The notes beneath the pieces are model-generated. The model was not told the origin of the DNA, did not search any database, and saw nothing but the letters and a program-made list of their open reading frames with translations. From the NCBI RefSeq assembly GCF_918797525.1, contig NZ_OU963893.1, positions 496,001-560,000 on the forward strand: DNA of 64,000 nucleotides, written 5' to 3'. Below are positions 29,836-39,189 of this stretch, piece by piece. Source of the DNA: an unidentified bacterial endosymbiont. Lineage in GTDB: Bacteria > Pseudomonadota > Gammaproteobacteria > Enterobacterales > Enterobacteriaceae. The position numbers were made by a program, and so were the translations under genes. Within the stretch, counting starts at the first letter, position 1. Each line of letters starts with the position of its first letter.

Positions 29836-30345
29836 ATGTCCGAATTCTACCTGAAGTGGATGGACCGCCTGTACCTGCTGGCCATGACCGTGGCGGGCCT
29901 CTCGCTGCTGGTGATGACAATAGTGATCCCGATTGGCATTTTCTCGCGCTACGTGCTCAATCGCGGCGAATCCTGGCCGGAACCTATCGCCATTATCTGC
30001 ATGGTGACGTTTACCTTTATCGGTGCGGCTGTCGGCTACCGCGCCGGGTCGCATATTGCGGTGAACATGCTCACCGATAGGCTGCCCGACATGCTGAAAA
30101 ACCTGTGCGTCCGCGTGGTCGACCTGCTGATGCTGCTGATCTCCGCGCTGATGTTCTGGTACAGCCTCTGGCTGTGCGTAGACCTCTGGGAACAGCCCGT
30201 TGCCGAGTTCCCGCTGCTGACCTCCGGCGAAAGCTATCTGCCGCTGCCGGTCGGCTCGGCGATTCTGATCCTGTTTGTTATTGAACGTCTGCTATTCGGC
30301 TCACAGGAAAACCGTCCTGTGGTGTTGATCGGTAACCACAGTTAA
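29836..30345 (+). CDS. TRAP transporter small permease (DctQ family)
   Basis: This 169-residue membrane protein has four predicted helices and the DctQ-type motif NRGESWPEPIAIICMVTFTF followed by GAAVGYRAGSHIAV. It links the binding protein to the large permease. It lies 12 bases after the dctP-like gene and 10 bases before the dctM-like gene, so it is in the same operon. Confidence 0.9.
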   Translation: MSEFYLKWMDRLYLLAMTVAGLSLLVMTIVIPIGIFSRYVLNRGESWPEPIAIICMVTFTFIGAAVGYRAGSHIAVNMLTDRLPDMLKNLCVRVVDLLMLLISALMFWYSLWLCVDLWEQPVAEFPLLTSGESYLPLPVGSAILILFVIERLLFGSQENRPVVLIGNHS

Positions 30346-30355
30346 GGGGTGAACG

Positions 30356-31642
30356 ATGGATGCTTTTATTTTGTTATTCACCCTCGCCATTTTGCTGGCG
30401 CTGGGGATGCCGGTGGCGTTTGCCGTCGGCTTAAGCGCCGTGGCGGGCGCGCTATGGATTGAACTGCCGCTGGAGGCGCTAATGATCCAGATAACCAGCG
30501 GGGTGAACAAATTTACCCTGCTGGCGATCCCGTTCTTCATCCTCGCCGGGGCAATCATGGCGGAAGGGGGCATCGCCCGGCGGCTGGTGAATTTTGCCTA
30601 CGTTTTTGTCGGTTTTATTCGCGGCGGGCTGTCGCTGGTGAACATTGTGGCCTCGACGTTTTTTGGCGCAATTTCCGGCTCGTCGGTGGCGGATACGGCC
30701 TCTATCGGCAGCGTAATGATCCCTGAGATGGAGAAGAAGGGATATCCGCGTGAATACGCGGCGGCGGTGACGGCCAGCGGTTCGGTACAGGCGATCCTGA
30801 TCCCGCCGAGCCACAACTCGGTGATTTACTCTCTGGCGGCGGGGGGGACGGTTTCTATCGCGACGTTGTTTATCGCGGGGGTACTGCCGGGATTGTTGCT
30901 GGGGCTTTGCCTGATGATCCTGTGTCTGGGTTTTGCCCATAAGCGGGGTTATCCCAAGGGCGAAAAAATCCCGTTTAAGCAGGCGCTGAAGATTTTGCTC
31001 GATGCCCTGTGGGGGCTGATGACGGTGGTCATTATCCTCGGCGGGATCTTGTCCGGGATATTCACCGCAACAGAGTCTGCCGCGGTGGCCTGCCTGTGGG
31101 CGTTCTTCGTCACCATGTTTATCTATCGTGATTACACGTGGAGCGAACTGCCGAAGCTGATGTGCAGGACGGTAAAAACGGTCACCATCGTCATGATCCT
31201 GATTGGCTTTGCCGCCGCGTTTGGCGCGGTAATGACCTACATGCAGTTACCGACCCGCATCACCGAATTCTTCACCTCGCTGTCCGATAACAAGTACGTG
31301 ATCCTGATGTACCTCAACGTCATGCTGCTACTGATTGGCACGCTGATGGATATGGCGCCGATCATTTTGATCCTGACGCCGGTCCTGTTACCCGTGACCA
31401 ACTCGCTGGGGATCGATCCGGTGCATTTCGGAATGATCATGATGGTCAACCTGGGGATTGGGCTGATCACTCCGCCGGTCGGATCGGTGCTGTTTGTGGC
31501 CAGTGCGGTAAGCAAGCAGAAGATTGAAACCGTAGTACGCGCCATGCTGCCATTTTACGCCATGCTGCTGGTCGTGCTGGGAATGGTGACGTACATCCCG
31601 GCAATTTCATTGTGGCTGCCGGGCGTATTAGGAATGCAGTGA
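30356..31642 (+). CDS. TRAP transporter large permease (DctM family)
   Basis: This 428-residue polytopic permease catalyses sodium-coupled uptake. The signatures FGAISGSSVADTASIGSVMIP and PPSHNSVIYSLAAGG are typical of DctM. It ends the operon; no catabolic enzyme or regulator follows before zntA on the other strand. E. coli K-12 has only yiaMNO of this type, elsewhere, so this is accessory relative to K-12. Confidence 0.92.
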   Translation: MDAFILLFTLAILLALGMPVAFAVGLSAVAGALWIELPLEALMIQITSGVNKFTLLAIPFFILAGAIMAEGGIARRLVNFAYVFVGFIRGGLSLVNIVASTFFGAISGSSVADTASIGSVMIPEMEKKGYPREYAAAVTASGSVQAILIPPSHNSVIYSLAAGGTVSIATLFIAGVLPGLLLGLCLMILCLGFAHKRGYPKGEKIPFKQALKILLDALWGLMTVVIILGGILSGIFTATESAAVACLWAFFVTMFIYRDYTWSELPKLMCRTVKTVTIVMILIGFAAAFGAVMTYMQLPTRITEFFTSLSDNKYVILMYLNVMLLLIGTLMDMAPIILILTPVLLPVTNSLGIDPVHFGMIMMVNLGIGLITPPVGSVLFVASAVSKQKIETVVRAMLPFYAMLLVVLGMVTYIPAISLWLPGVLGMQ

Positions 31643-31652
31643 ATGATGTTTT

Positions 31653-31680
31653 GCCGGGTGGCGACTACGCCATACCCGGC
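31653..31680. repeat. REP-type palindrome
   Basis: GCCGGGTGGCGACTACGCC followed by ATACCCGGC is a REP-like hairpin between the convergent dctM-like gene and zntA. It may serve as a terminator for both. Confidence 0.65.
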
Positions 31681-31685
31681 ATGTT

Positions 31686-33857
31686 TTACCTTTGGCGCAA
31701 TAGCCTCAGCGCGTTTGCCGTCACCAGCACTGTGGCGCCGGTATCCGCCAGAACCGCCAGCCACAAACCGGTCATACCCAGCAGCGTGGTGACAAGGAAA
31801 ATTCCCTTCAGGCCCAGCGCAATAGCGATGTTCTGGCGGATATTGGCGCCTGTGGCGCGTGCGAGACTCACCATCTGCGCCAGCCCGGTCAGGCGATTGT
31901 GGGTCAGTGCCGCGTCGGCGGTCTCCAGCGCCACGTCGGTGCCGCTGCCCATCGCAATGCCGATGGTTGCGGCCTTCATCGCCGGGGCATCGTTAATCCC
32001 ATCACCTACCATCGCCAGTGGGGCCTGAGCGTTCAGCGCCGTGACTGCGCCGACTTTATCCGATGGCAGCAATCCGGCTTTACATTCCAGCCCCAGCTCG
32101 GCGGCAATCACCGCCGCCGCGCGCGGGTTATCGCCGGTCAGGATCACGCCCTGTACGCCCAGCTGGCGCAGCGCCGCGACGGCTTCTTTTGCATCATCAC
32201 GTAGGGTATCGCGCAGTGCGAGCATACCTTTCGCCACGCCGTCCTGCATAACTGCCACCACCGTCTGCCCGGCCTGCTCCAGCGCCTGGACCTGTGCGGA
32301 AGGCGTGTGACCTGCCGCGACGATCAGCACTTTTTTGCCTTCGACCACTGCCTCAATCCCTGACCCAACCAGCGCTCTCTGGGTGGTTGCCGGAGGGATA
32401 GTCAGCCCGCGTGACTGCGCCTCACGCACAATCGCCTGCGCCAGCGGATGCGTTGAACCCTGCTCAACGGCAGCGGCCAACATCAGCAGTTCATCTTCGC
32501 TGATGTACAGTGGGTAAACGCCGGTCACCTGCGGCTTACCGACGGTCAGGGTGCCGGTTTTATCGAAGGCGATATGCTGAACCTGGCTTAGCTGCTCCAA
32601 CGCCGCGCCGCCTTTAATCAACGCGCCGCGGCGGGCCGCTGCCGCCAGGCCAGACGTAATGGCCGCAGGGGTAGAGATCACCAGCGCACACGGGCAGCCA
32701 ATCAGCAGCAGGGTCAAGCCTTTGTAAATCCAGCCCTCCCAGGGTGCGCCAAAAAACAGCGGCGGAACGACGGCAACCAGCAGGGCAACCAGCATAATGG
32801 CGGGAGTATAAATCCGGCTGAAGCGGTCGATAAAGCGCTCGACCGGCGCACGGCGCGCTTCGGCTTCTTCGATAAGCGTGAGGATGCGATCAATGGCGCT
32901 GTCGCCCGGCTCTGAAAGTACCTGTAGCTGCACCAGGCGGTCGACACTGGTGGCTCCGGCAGGCACTTTTTCCCCTGCTGCGCGTTCCACCGGAATGGAT
33001 TCCCCGGTCAGTGCGCTTTCATCGAAGCTAGCTGTGGTGGTGATGAGCGCACCGTCCGCAGGCAAACGTCCGCCCGCGGCGACTTCAATCACGTCACCCG
33101 GACGCAGGGTAGCGATCGCCACCGTTTCGCGGTTGCCCTTCATCACCCGCGTGGCGGTCTCCGGCTTCAGCGCCATCAGCGCGCTGACCCCTTTACGGGC
33201 ACGGCTTGCCGCCCAGCCCTCAAGCCGTTCGCCGATTAAGAACAACAGCAGCACCATCGCCGCTTCCGCCGTTGCACCGATGAACAGCGCGCCAATCGCC
33301 GCCACGCTCATCAGGGTTTCGATGGCAAACCAGCTACCGCTTTGCATCAGACGCAGCGCCTGGCGGGTAATCGGGAACAGCCCAACCAGCGTGGTCGCAA
33401 TAAACGCCAGGTTGGCGAACAGAGGGGTAATCTGCTCCAGACCCCAACTGATAACCATCATGATGCTGAGCGCGATCAGGGGCAGGTTTTCTTTTAACGG
33501 GACGGTTTTTTCAGCGGGGGCCGTTTCGCTACGCAGGGTATAACCCGCCTTGCTGACGGCGGCTTCCACCTGTTTACTGACGTCGTTATCGGCGCTGACC
33601 AGCAGCTTTTCGGTGGCGAACAGCACTTGCACGTGACTGACCCCCGCCACCTGTCTGACGGCTGTTTCCACCTTGCGCGCGCAGGCGGCACAGTCCATGC
33701 CGTTGACGACCCAACTGTAGCGATTTCCCCTGTCAGGCAGCGCTTCACGCTGCGTTTCGCAAGGGCCTTCGCAGCAGCAGGTCCCTTTCGATGGAACAGG
33801 GCTGAGCTTAAATGCCGAAAATTGAGGCACTTTTTTTGGGATTTCTGGAGTCGACAT
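31686..33857 (-). CDS. zntA: Zn(II)/Cd(II)/Pb(II)-exporting P-type ATPase
   Basis: This 723-residue P1B-type ATPase exports zinc, cadmium and lead. In order: an N-terminal CCCEGPCE cluster, an HMA domain with GMDCAAC, the membrane metal site GCPCALV, the phosphorylation motif DKTGTLT, THPLAQAI (nucleotide domain) and MVGDGINDAPAM. The start at 33857 gives MSTPEIPKKVPQFSAF, matching the E. coli N-terminus; a longer frame from 33926 would run through the promoter dyad. A ZntR-type promoter lies just upstream. Confidence 0.97.
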   Translation of the reverse strand: MSTPEIPKKVPQFSAFKLSPVPSKGTCCCEGPCETQREALPDRGNRYSWVVNGMDCAACARKVETAVRQVAGVSHVQVLFATEKLLVSADNDVSKQVEAAVSKAGYTLRSETAPAEKTVPLKENLPLIALSIMMVISWGLEQITPLFANLAFIATTLVGLFPITRQALRLMQSGSWFAIETLMSVAAIGALFIGATAEAAMVLLLFLIGERLEGWAASRARKGVSALMALKPETATRVMKGNRETVAIATLRPGDVIEVAAGGRLPADGALITTTASFDESALTGESIPVERAAGEKVPAGATSVDRLVQLQVLSEPGDSAIDRILTLIEEAEARRAPVERFIDRFSRIYTPAIMLVALLVAVVPPLFFGAPWEGWIYKGLTLLLIGCPCALVISTPAAITSGLAAAARRGALIKGGAALEQLSQVQHIAFDKTGTLTVGKPQVTGVYPLYISEDELLMLAAAVEQGSTHPLAQAIVREAQSRGLTIPPATTQRALVGSGIEAVVEGKKVLIVAAGHTPSAQVQALEQAGQTVVAVMQDGVAKGMLALRDTLRDDAKEAVAALRQLGVQGVILTGDNPRAAAVIAAELGLECKAGLLPSDKVGAVTALNAQAPLAMVGDGINDAPAMKAATIGIAMGSGTDVALETADAALTHNRLTGLAQMVSLARATGANIRQNIAIALGLKGIFLVTTLLGMTGLWLAVLADTGATVLVTANALRLLRQR

Positions 33858-33894
33858 GGCAGTCTCCGGCAATGATAATTTTCTCATTAACCGC

Positions 33895-33926
33895 AGTATG
33901 CACTCTGGAGCCGACTCCAGAGTCAA
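33895..33926 (-). promoter_or_regulatory. ZntR-type zntA promoter with dyad operator
   Basis: On the minus strand -35 TTGACT (33926-33921) and -10 CATACT (33900-33895) are separated by 20 bases. The dyad ACTCTGGAG-CCG-ACTCCAGAGT (33902-33923) fills the spacer. An overlong spacer holding a dyad is the hallmark of MerR-family activation, and the dyad differs from the E. coli ZntR site by one or two central bases. Confidence 0.88.
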
Positions 33927-33933
33927 GCGTTAT

Positions 33934-34560
33934 TTAGATATACAGCGAACGCACAATCAGGAAGTGCCCGGCAAAGTAACAGGCGGCGGCAATCGCGTTA
34001 TCCGCCCGGAAACGGCGACGATAATGGCTGCCCAGCCAGACGATATGACCCAGTAACAACAGCGCCGCGCCGAAGAACGCGGACATTGCCGGAGAGGTTG
34101 GACGGAAGAACCACAGCTCACCGGCCAGCCACACCATCACCAGCGTCATGGCGATAAAGGTACAGACCGGCAAACGCATCTCTTCGAGGCGCGTCCAGAT
34201 CACCGCGACCAGCAGCGCGCCAATCACCAGCAGCACCAGCGGAAGCGGCCAGAAGAAAGAGAGCGTCATTTGGCTGGCAAAGTAGATGGTATAGAGCAAA
34301 TGCGACAGGAAAAACGCACCCACAGCATACAGCAGGCGCTGGCGCGGGAGCAGGGTTAGCGCATCCCCTACCAATGAGGCACACAGCCCGGCGAGCACCA
34401 GATAACAAATGGCGTTGAACATCGGCGCTTGCCAGGCCAGCAGCAGCAGGAGTAGCAGCGTGACGGGTTTAAACAGCCAGCGCTGCCAGGCGGGGCCACG
34501 GTAGGACGCATCGACATAAAGCCATGCGGAAAAACAGACAGCGATAAATGACCAAAGCAT
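33934..34560 (-). CDS. yhhN: YhhN-family (TMEM86-like) membrane protein
   Basis: This 208-residue protein with about eight hydrophobic helices matches E. coli YhhN in length and sequence (start [19 protein letters not shown], middle [20 protein letters not shown]). The family includes animal lysoplasmalogenases, but a bacterial activity is not certain. It lies upstream of zntA on the same strand, with the zntA promoter in between. Confidence 0.92.
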   Translation of the reverse strand: MLWSFIAVCFSAWLYVDASYRGPAWQRWLFKPVTLLLLLLLAWQAPMFNAICYLVLAGLCASLVGDALTLLPRQRLLYAVGAFFLSHLLYTIYFASQMTLSFFWPLPLVLLVIGALLVAVIWTRLEEMRLPVCTFIAMTLVMVWLAGELWFFRPTSPAMSAFFGAALLLLGHIVWLGSHYRRRFRADNAIAAACYFAGHFLIVRSLYI

Positions 34561-34688
34561 AGTAACTCCCTGTAGCGGGTGAGGCTGAATAATCAGTTTC
34601 TGATTTAGTGTAGTGATGCCGACAGGCGTTTGGCAATGCCGGTGCAGGCAAGGTATTCTGAAATGCGCATAATCTGATGGGATTTTTT

Positions 34689-34800
34689 ATGGAGCAAACT
34701 GCCGCTGTTTTTGGTGATGGTGAGCAATAAGCGTCAAAAACGATTAACCACCGGCGTTCGCGTCAGCAGCAGGTAACCTCCGCGGGAACGGCTATACGCT
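34689..34800 (+). pseudogene. yhhM: remnant of yhhM (DUF2500)
   Basis: About 110 bases retain pieces of the 119-residue E. coli YhhM. With one extra base after the ATG at 34689 the reading is SKLPLFLVM, then directly VSNKRQKRL (the middle hydrophobic part is missing), and after another frame change NHRRSRQQQVTSAGTAIR. These match the YhhM N-terminus, VVSNKREKP and RRSRQQEVTPAGTS. The orientation and place between yhhN and yhhL match E. coli. The gene has suffered deletion and frameshifts and is not functional. Confidence 0.7.
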
Positions 34801-34818
34801 TACGCCAGAGCTGTAATT

Positions 34819-34842
34819 CCCCTCCCCCCTGAGGGCGAGGGG
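34819..34842. repeat. CCCCTCACC-type palindromic repeat, copy 3
   Basis: CCCCTCCCCCCTGAGG continues GCGAGGGG, a short member of the dispersed palindrome family. It lies between the yhhM remnant and the yhhL stop codon. Confidence 0.5.
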
Positions 34843-34854
34843 ACAAAAATCACC

Positions 34855-35136
34855 TTACTGCTTCACCTGCGCCTTAAACTTCTTCATCCACACCAGCAGT
34901 TCAAACACCCCGAAAATAAACACCCGAAGCTGCTGCCAGCCAGTCATTTGCGGGCCATCTTTCGGCAGGCCGTTTTTCAGCATCACCATCTGCAGGGCGT
35001 GCATGAACGAGGTAAAAATCAACGCCACGTTGACGAAGATGTTCATCGGGCGCGGGAACGGGTGCACCAGGTTGAGAATTAGAAACGCCCAGACGCCCAG
35101 CATCAACAAACGTCCCAGGTTAATCAGTACGGGCAT
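34855..35136 (-). CDS. yhhL: YhhL (DUF1145) membrane protein
   Basis: This 93-residue protein has two hydrophobic helices (N-terminal LINLGRLLMLGVWAFLILNL and a second about residues 30-50) and matches E. coli YhhL (89 aa). The start at 35136 gives MPVLINLGRLL, preceded by GGAGGC; it overlaps the rsmD 3' end by 17 bases, suggesting coupled translation. Function unknown. Confidence 0.9.
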   Translation of the reverse strand: MPVLINLGRLLMLGVWAFLILNLVHPFPRPMNIFVNVALIFTSFMHALQMVMLKNGLPKDGPQMTGWQQLRVFIFGVFELLVWMKKFKAQVKQ

Positions 35137-35722
35137 CGGAGCCTCCTTGTGCCTGACGGTGATAAAGACGATAAGCCACCTGTCCGGCGACCTTTTCGCG
35201 GTGCAGATCCCAGTGCGCGGGGACTGGCGGTAAACCCTTTTCCACTTCACTTTCAACGTAAATCAGCGCGTCGTCTGCCAGCCAGCCATTTTTTTCCAGC
35301 AACGATAACGTCTCTTCCAGCAGCCCCTTACGGAACGGCGGATCGACAAACACAACATTATGCGGCGTCCCCGGCTGCGCGAGAAACGTCAGCGTATTGG
35401 TATTCACTACCGTTGCATTCGCTGTTTTCAGCGTAGACAGATTTTGCTTCAGCGTCTGCGCAACGTTGCGCTCCATCTCCAGCAGCGTGGTGCTGGCGGC
35501 ATAGCGCGACAAAGCTTCCAGCCCGAGCGCGCCGCTTCCGGCGAAGCAGTCCAGGCAGTGGGCATCCACCATTGACGGCGCCAGCCAGTTAAACAACGTT
35601 TCGCGAACGCGGTCGGTGGTGGGGCGTAAACCGGGGCTATCCGGCACCGGTAATTTCCGGCCGCGCCATTGGCCGCCGATAATACGAATTTGACCGGCCG
35701 GGGCGCGGTTGGGTTTCTTCAT
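35120..35722 (-). CDS. rsmD: 16S rRNA (guanine(966)-N2)-methyltransferase
   Basis: This 200-residue SAM-dependent methyltransferase has the family N-terminus RIIGGQWRGRKLPVPD, the motif GLRPTTDRVRETLFNWL, the SAM-binding CLDCFAGSGALGLEALSR and the catalytic VFVDPPF. It is divergent from ftsY across 127 bases, as in E. coli. Confidence 0.96.
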   Translation of the reverse strand: MKKPNRAPAGQIRIIGGQWRGRKLPVPDSPGLRPTTDRVRETLFNWLAPSMVDAHCLDCFAGSGALGLEALSRYAASTTLLEMERNVAQTLKQNLSTLKTANATVVNTNTLTFLAQPGTPHNVVFVDPPFRKGLLEETLSLLEKNGWLADDALIYVESEVEKGLPPVPAHWDLHREKVAGQVAYRLYHRQAQGGSDARTD

Positions 35723-35849
35723 CTCAGGAAAGCTCTGTTAACAATTGGCCTGCGATTGCGGGCGGTGATGTCAATTAAGTAAAGTGTTAGACTATTTCAT
35801 CATTTTTTTAGCTTCCCTGTATATAGCGCCGCGAGGAGTGGAGTCGCAG

Positions 35850-37223
35850 ATGGCAAAACAAAAAAAACGTGGCTTCTTTTCCTGGTTGGGCTTCGGTGAA
35901 AAAGAGCAAGAGACAGAACAGAAAACCGAAGAACAACAAGCCGTTGAAGAGCCGTCGCAGCCTGAAACGCCTGTAGAAACCGCCGCGGTTGTCGACGCGG
36001 AAGAGCCCGTTCACAGCAAAGAAGAGATTGCCTCTTTTGCTCAGGAGGTGGTTGAGGTCACCGAACAGGTTCAGGAGAGCGAGCAGCCTGAGCCGGTTGC
36101 GAAGGAAGAGGTTTCAGCCGAAACGGAAACCGTTGAAATTGTCGACGCGGTGGAAGAAGACGCAGAGCGTGAACCCGAACTACCCGACGAAGAGCCTGAA
36201 ACCCAGGCGCTGGCGGCAGAAGCTGCGGAAGATGCGGTTATCGTGGTGCCGGTGGTAGGGCCAGCGGAAGAGGACATCGTTCAGGAGCAGGAAAAACCGA
36301 CCAAAGAAGGTTTCTTCGCCCGTCTGAAACGCAGCCTGTTAAAAACCAAAGAAAACCTGGGTTCCGGATTTATCAGTCTGTTCCGCGGCAAAAAGATCGA
36401 CGACGATCTGTTTGAAGAGCTGGAAGAGCAACTGCTTATTGCCGACGTCGGTGTGGAAACCACCCGTAAGATCATCGCAAACCTGACCGAAGGCGCAAGT
36501 CGCAAACAACTGCGCGACGCCGAGGCGCTGTACGGCCTGTTGAAAGACGAGATGGGCGAAATTCTCGCAAAAGTTGACGAACCGCTTAATATTGAAGGCA
36601 AAACGCCATTTGTTATTCTGATGGTTGGCGTCAACGGCGTAGGGAAAACCACCACCATCGGCAAGCTGGCGCGTCAGTTTGAGCAGCAGGGGAAATCGGT
36701 CATGCTGGCGGCGGGTGATACCTTCCGTGCGGCTGCGGTTGAGCAGCTTCAGGTCTGGGGGCAGCGCAATAACATCCCGGTGATTGCTCAGCATACCGGC
36801 GCGGATTCCGCCTCCGTTATCTTCGATGCCATTCAGGCGGCGAAATCGCGTCACGTGGACGTGTTAATTGCCGATACCGCAGGACGTTTGCAAAATAAAG
36901 CGCATCTGATGGAAGAGCTGAAAAAAATCGTCCGGGTGATGAAAAAGCTGGACGAAGACGCACCGCATGAAATTATGCTGACTATCGATGCCAGCACCGG
37001 ACAGAACGCCATCAGCCAGGCGAAGCTGTTCCATGAGGCGGTAGGACTGACGGGGATCGCGCTGACCAAGCTGGACGGCACCGCGAAAGGCGGGGTGATC
37101 TTCTCCGTGGCCGATCAGTTCGGTATTCCTATCCGTTACATCGGTGTGGGCGAGCGTATTGAGGATTTACGTCCGTTTAAGGCGGACGACTTTATTGAGG
37201 CATTATTTGCCCGAGAGGACTAA
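35850..37223 (+). CDS. ftsY: signal recognition particle receptor FtsY
   Basis: This 457-residue SRP receptor GTPase targets ribosome-nascent chains to the inner membrane. The N-terminal A domain (about 1-165) is highly acidic, opening MAKQKKRGFFSWLGFGEKE; the NG domain has GVNGVGKTTT, DTAGR and TKLDGTAKGG. The A domain is about 40 residues shorter than in E. coli (497 in total), which is within normal variation. The ATG at 35850 follows GAGGAG (35833-35838). It heads the ftsYEX operon. Confidence 0.97.
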   Translation: MAKQKKRGFFSWLGFGEKEQETEQKTEEQQAVEEPSQPETPVETAAVVDAEEPVHSKEEIASFAQEVVEVTEQVQESEQPEPVAKEEVSAETETVEIVDAVEEDAEREPELPDEEPETQALAAEAAEDAVIVVPVVGPAEEDIVQEQEKPTKEGFFARLKRSLLKTKENLGSGFISLFRGKKIDDDLFEELEEQLLIADVGVETTRKIIANLTEGASRKQLRDAEALYGLLKDEMGEILAKVDEPLNIEGKTPFVILMVGVNGVGKTTTIGKLARQFEQQGKSVMLAAGDTFRAAAVEQLQVWGQRNNIPVIAQHTGADSASVIFDAIQAAKSRHVDVLIADTAGRLQNKAHLMEELKKIVRVMKKLDEDAPHEIMLTIDASTGQNAISQAKLFHEAVGLTGIALTKLDGTAKGGVIFSVADQFGIPIRYIGVGERIEDLRPFKADDFIEALFARED

Positions 37224-37225
37224 CA

Positions 37226-37891
37226 ATGATTCGCTTTGAACACGTCAGCAAGGCCTATCTCGGCGGGAGACAAGCGCTGCAGGGGGTAACATTCCACCTG
37301 CAGCCGGGCGAGATGGCATTCCTGACCGGCCATTCCGGCGCGGGGAAAAGTACCCTGCTCAAGCTTATCTGTGGGATCGAACGGCCCAGCGCCGGGAAAA
37401 TCTTTTTCAGCGGCCATGACATCAGCCGCCTGAAAAACCGTGAAGTGCCGTTCCTGCGTCGTCAGATCGGTATGATTTTCCAGGATCATCACCTGCTGAT
37501 GGATCGCACCGTTTTCGATAACGTGGCTATCCCGCTGATTATTGCCGGCGCCAGCTATGATGATATCCGCCGTCGCGTCTCTGCGGCGCTGGACAAAGTC
37601 GGGCTGCTGGACAAAGCGAAGAACTTTCCGATCCAGCTTTCTGGCGGTGAACAACAGCGCGTGGGGATCGCCCGTGCGGTGGTGAACAAGCCTGCGGTGC
37701 TGCTGGCGGATGAACCGACCGGTAACCTGGACGACGCCCTGTCAGAAGGGATTTTACGTCTGTTTGAGGAATTCAACCGCGTAGGGGTAACGGTATTGAT
37801 GGCGACGCACGATATCGGGCTAATTTCCCGTCGTTCGTACCGCATGCTAACCCTGAGCGACGGTCATTTGCACGGAGGCCACGGTGAATAA
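37226..37891 (+). CDS. ftsE: cell division ATP-binding protein FtsE
   Basis: This 221-residue ABC ATPase works with FtsX at the divisome to activate EnvC-dependent amidases. Walker A is GHSGAGKST, the signature [14 protein letters not shown] and Walker [14 protein letters not shown]. It starts 2 bases after the ftsY stop and overlaps ftsX by 8 bases. Confidence 0.97.
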   Translation: MIRFEHVSKAYLGGRQALQGVTFHLQPGEMAFLTGHSGAGKSTLLKLICGIERPSAGKIFFSGHDISRLKNREVPFLRRQIGMIFQDHHLLMDRTVFDNVAIPLIIAGASYDDIRRRVSAALDKVGLLDKAKNFPIQLSGGEQQRVGIARAVVNKPAVLLADEPTGNLDDALSEGILRLFEEFNRVGVTVLMATHDIGLISRRSYRMLTLSDGHLHGGHGE

Positions 37892-38939
37892 GCGTGATGC
37901 ACTGAACCAGATTCGGCAGTTCGGGAACCGGTTTGACCGCTTCCGCAAGCCGCAGGGTGGTAGTGACGGTAATCGTCATGCGCCAAAGCGCGCGAAAGCG
38001 ACGCCGAAGCCGAATGCCCGCAAAACCAACGTCTTTAACGAGCAGGTGCGTTACGCCTTCCACGGCGCAGTGCAGGACCTGAAAAGCAAACCACTGGCGA
38101 CGTTTCTGACGGTGATGGTTATCGCCATCTCCCTGACGCTGCCAAGCGTGTGCTACATGGTGTATAAGAACGTTAACCAGGCCGCATCGCAGTATTATCC
38201 GTCGCCGCAGATTACGGTCTATCTGGATAAAGCCCTTGATGATAACGCCGCCGCACAGGTGGTCGGGCAAATCCAGGCCGAGCAGGGCGTGGAAAAAGTA
38301 AACTATCTCTCGCGTGATGAAGCGCTGGGTGAGTTCCGTAACTGGTCAGGCTTCGGCGGCGCGCTGGACATGCTTGAAGAGAACCCGCTGCCTGCGGTGG
38401 CAGTGGTCATTCCCAGGCTCGACTTCCAGGGGACCGATTCACTCAATACGTTGCGCGACCGTATCACCCGCATCAACGGTATTGATGAAGTGCGGATGGA
38501 CGATAGCTGGTTTGCCCGTCTTGCCGCGCTCACCGGGCTGGTGGGGCGCGTGTCGGCGATGATTGGCGTACTGATGGTGGCGGCGGTATTCCTCGTCATC
38601 GGTAACAGCGTGCGCCTGAGCATCTTTGCGCGTCGTGACACCATCAACGTGCAAAAGCTGATTGGCGCAACGGATGGCTTTATCCTTCGTCCGTTCCTTT
38701 ACGGCGGCGCATTGCTTGGTTTTTCCGGCGCATTTCTTTCATTGATCTTGTCAGAAATTTTGGTGATGCGGCTGTCGTCTGCCGTCACCGACGTGGCGCA
38801 GGTCTTCGGAACTAAGTTTGATATCAGTGGCTTAGGCTTTGATGAGTGCCTGCTTCTGCTGTTGGTTTGCTCGATGATCGGCTGGGTAGCCGCATGGCTG
38901 GCAACCGTCCAACATTTACGCCACTTTACTCCCGATTAA
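37884..38939 (+). CDS. ftsX: cell division membrane protein FtsX
   Basis: This 351-residue inner-membrane partner of FtsE has a basic cytoplasmic N-terminus, one helix near residue 75, a large periplasmic domain that contacts EnvC, and three C-terminal helices. Length matches E. coli FtsX (352). The start GTG/ATG choice is clear: GTGAATAAGCGT at 37884 gives [14 protein letters not shown] in the correct frame. Confidence 0.96.
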   Translation: MNKRDALNQIRQFGNRFDRFRKPQGGSDGNRHAPKRAKATPKPNARKTNVFNEQVRYAFHGAVQDLKSKPLATFLTVMVIAISLTLPSVCYMVYKNVNQAASQYYPSPQITVYLDKALDDNAAAQVVGQIQAEQGVEKVNYLSRDEALGEFRNWSGFGGALDMLEENPLPAVAVVIPRLDFQGTDSLNTLRDRITRINGIDEVRMDDSWFARLAALTGLVGRVSAMIGVLMVAAVFLVIGNSVRLSIFARRDTINVQKLIGATDGFILRPFLYGGALLGFSGAFLSLILSEILVMRLSSAVTDVAQVFGTKFDISGLGFDECLLLLLVCSMIGWVAAWLATVQHLRHFTPD

Positions 38940-38956
38940 TAAAAGCGTGATATAAT

Positions 38957-38999
38957 CTTTCCCTGCATCAGGCTAATCACTCTGCAGGGAAAGAGCACG
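38957..38999 (+). terminator. hairpin after ftsX
   Basis: CTTTCCCTGCA and TGCAGGGAAAG form a perfect 11-bp stem, followed by AGCACGTTTTTCTC. It lies 18 bases after ftsX and separates it from the rpoH promoters, although some rpoH promoters may overlap it. Confidence 0.65.
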
Positions 39000-39063
39000 T
39001 TTTTCTCTTGCCCCTGTCTCATTTAATGTCACAATTTGAGTGTAATTTATCCACTGTTACACT

Positions 39064-39091
39064 GGAACTTGTGGGTAAAATCACGGTCTGA
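39064..39091 (+). promoter_or_regulatory. sigma-E promoter of rpoH (P3-like)
   Basis: GGAACTT (39064-39070), a 16-base spacer and TCTGA (39087-39091) match the sigma-E consensus. The sequence TTGTGGGTAAAATCACGG around it corresponds closely to E. coli rpoH P3. Confidence 0.8.
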
Positions 39092-39189
39092 TTAAAGAGT
39101 GAATGATAACCTCGTTGCTCAAACGCTTTGGCATGGTTGTTGCCTGATGGGGATAACCTGGACCAGAAGAGAAACATTGAGAGGAATGA

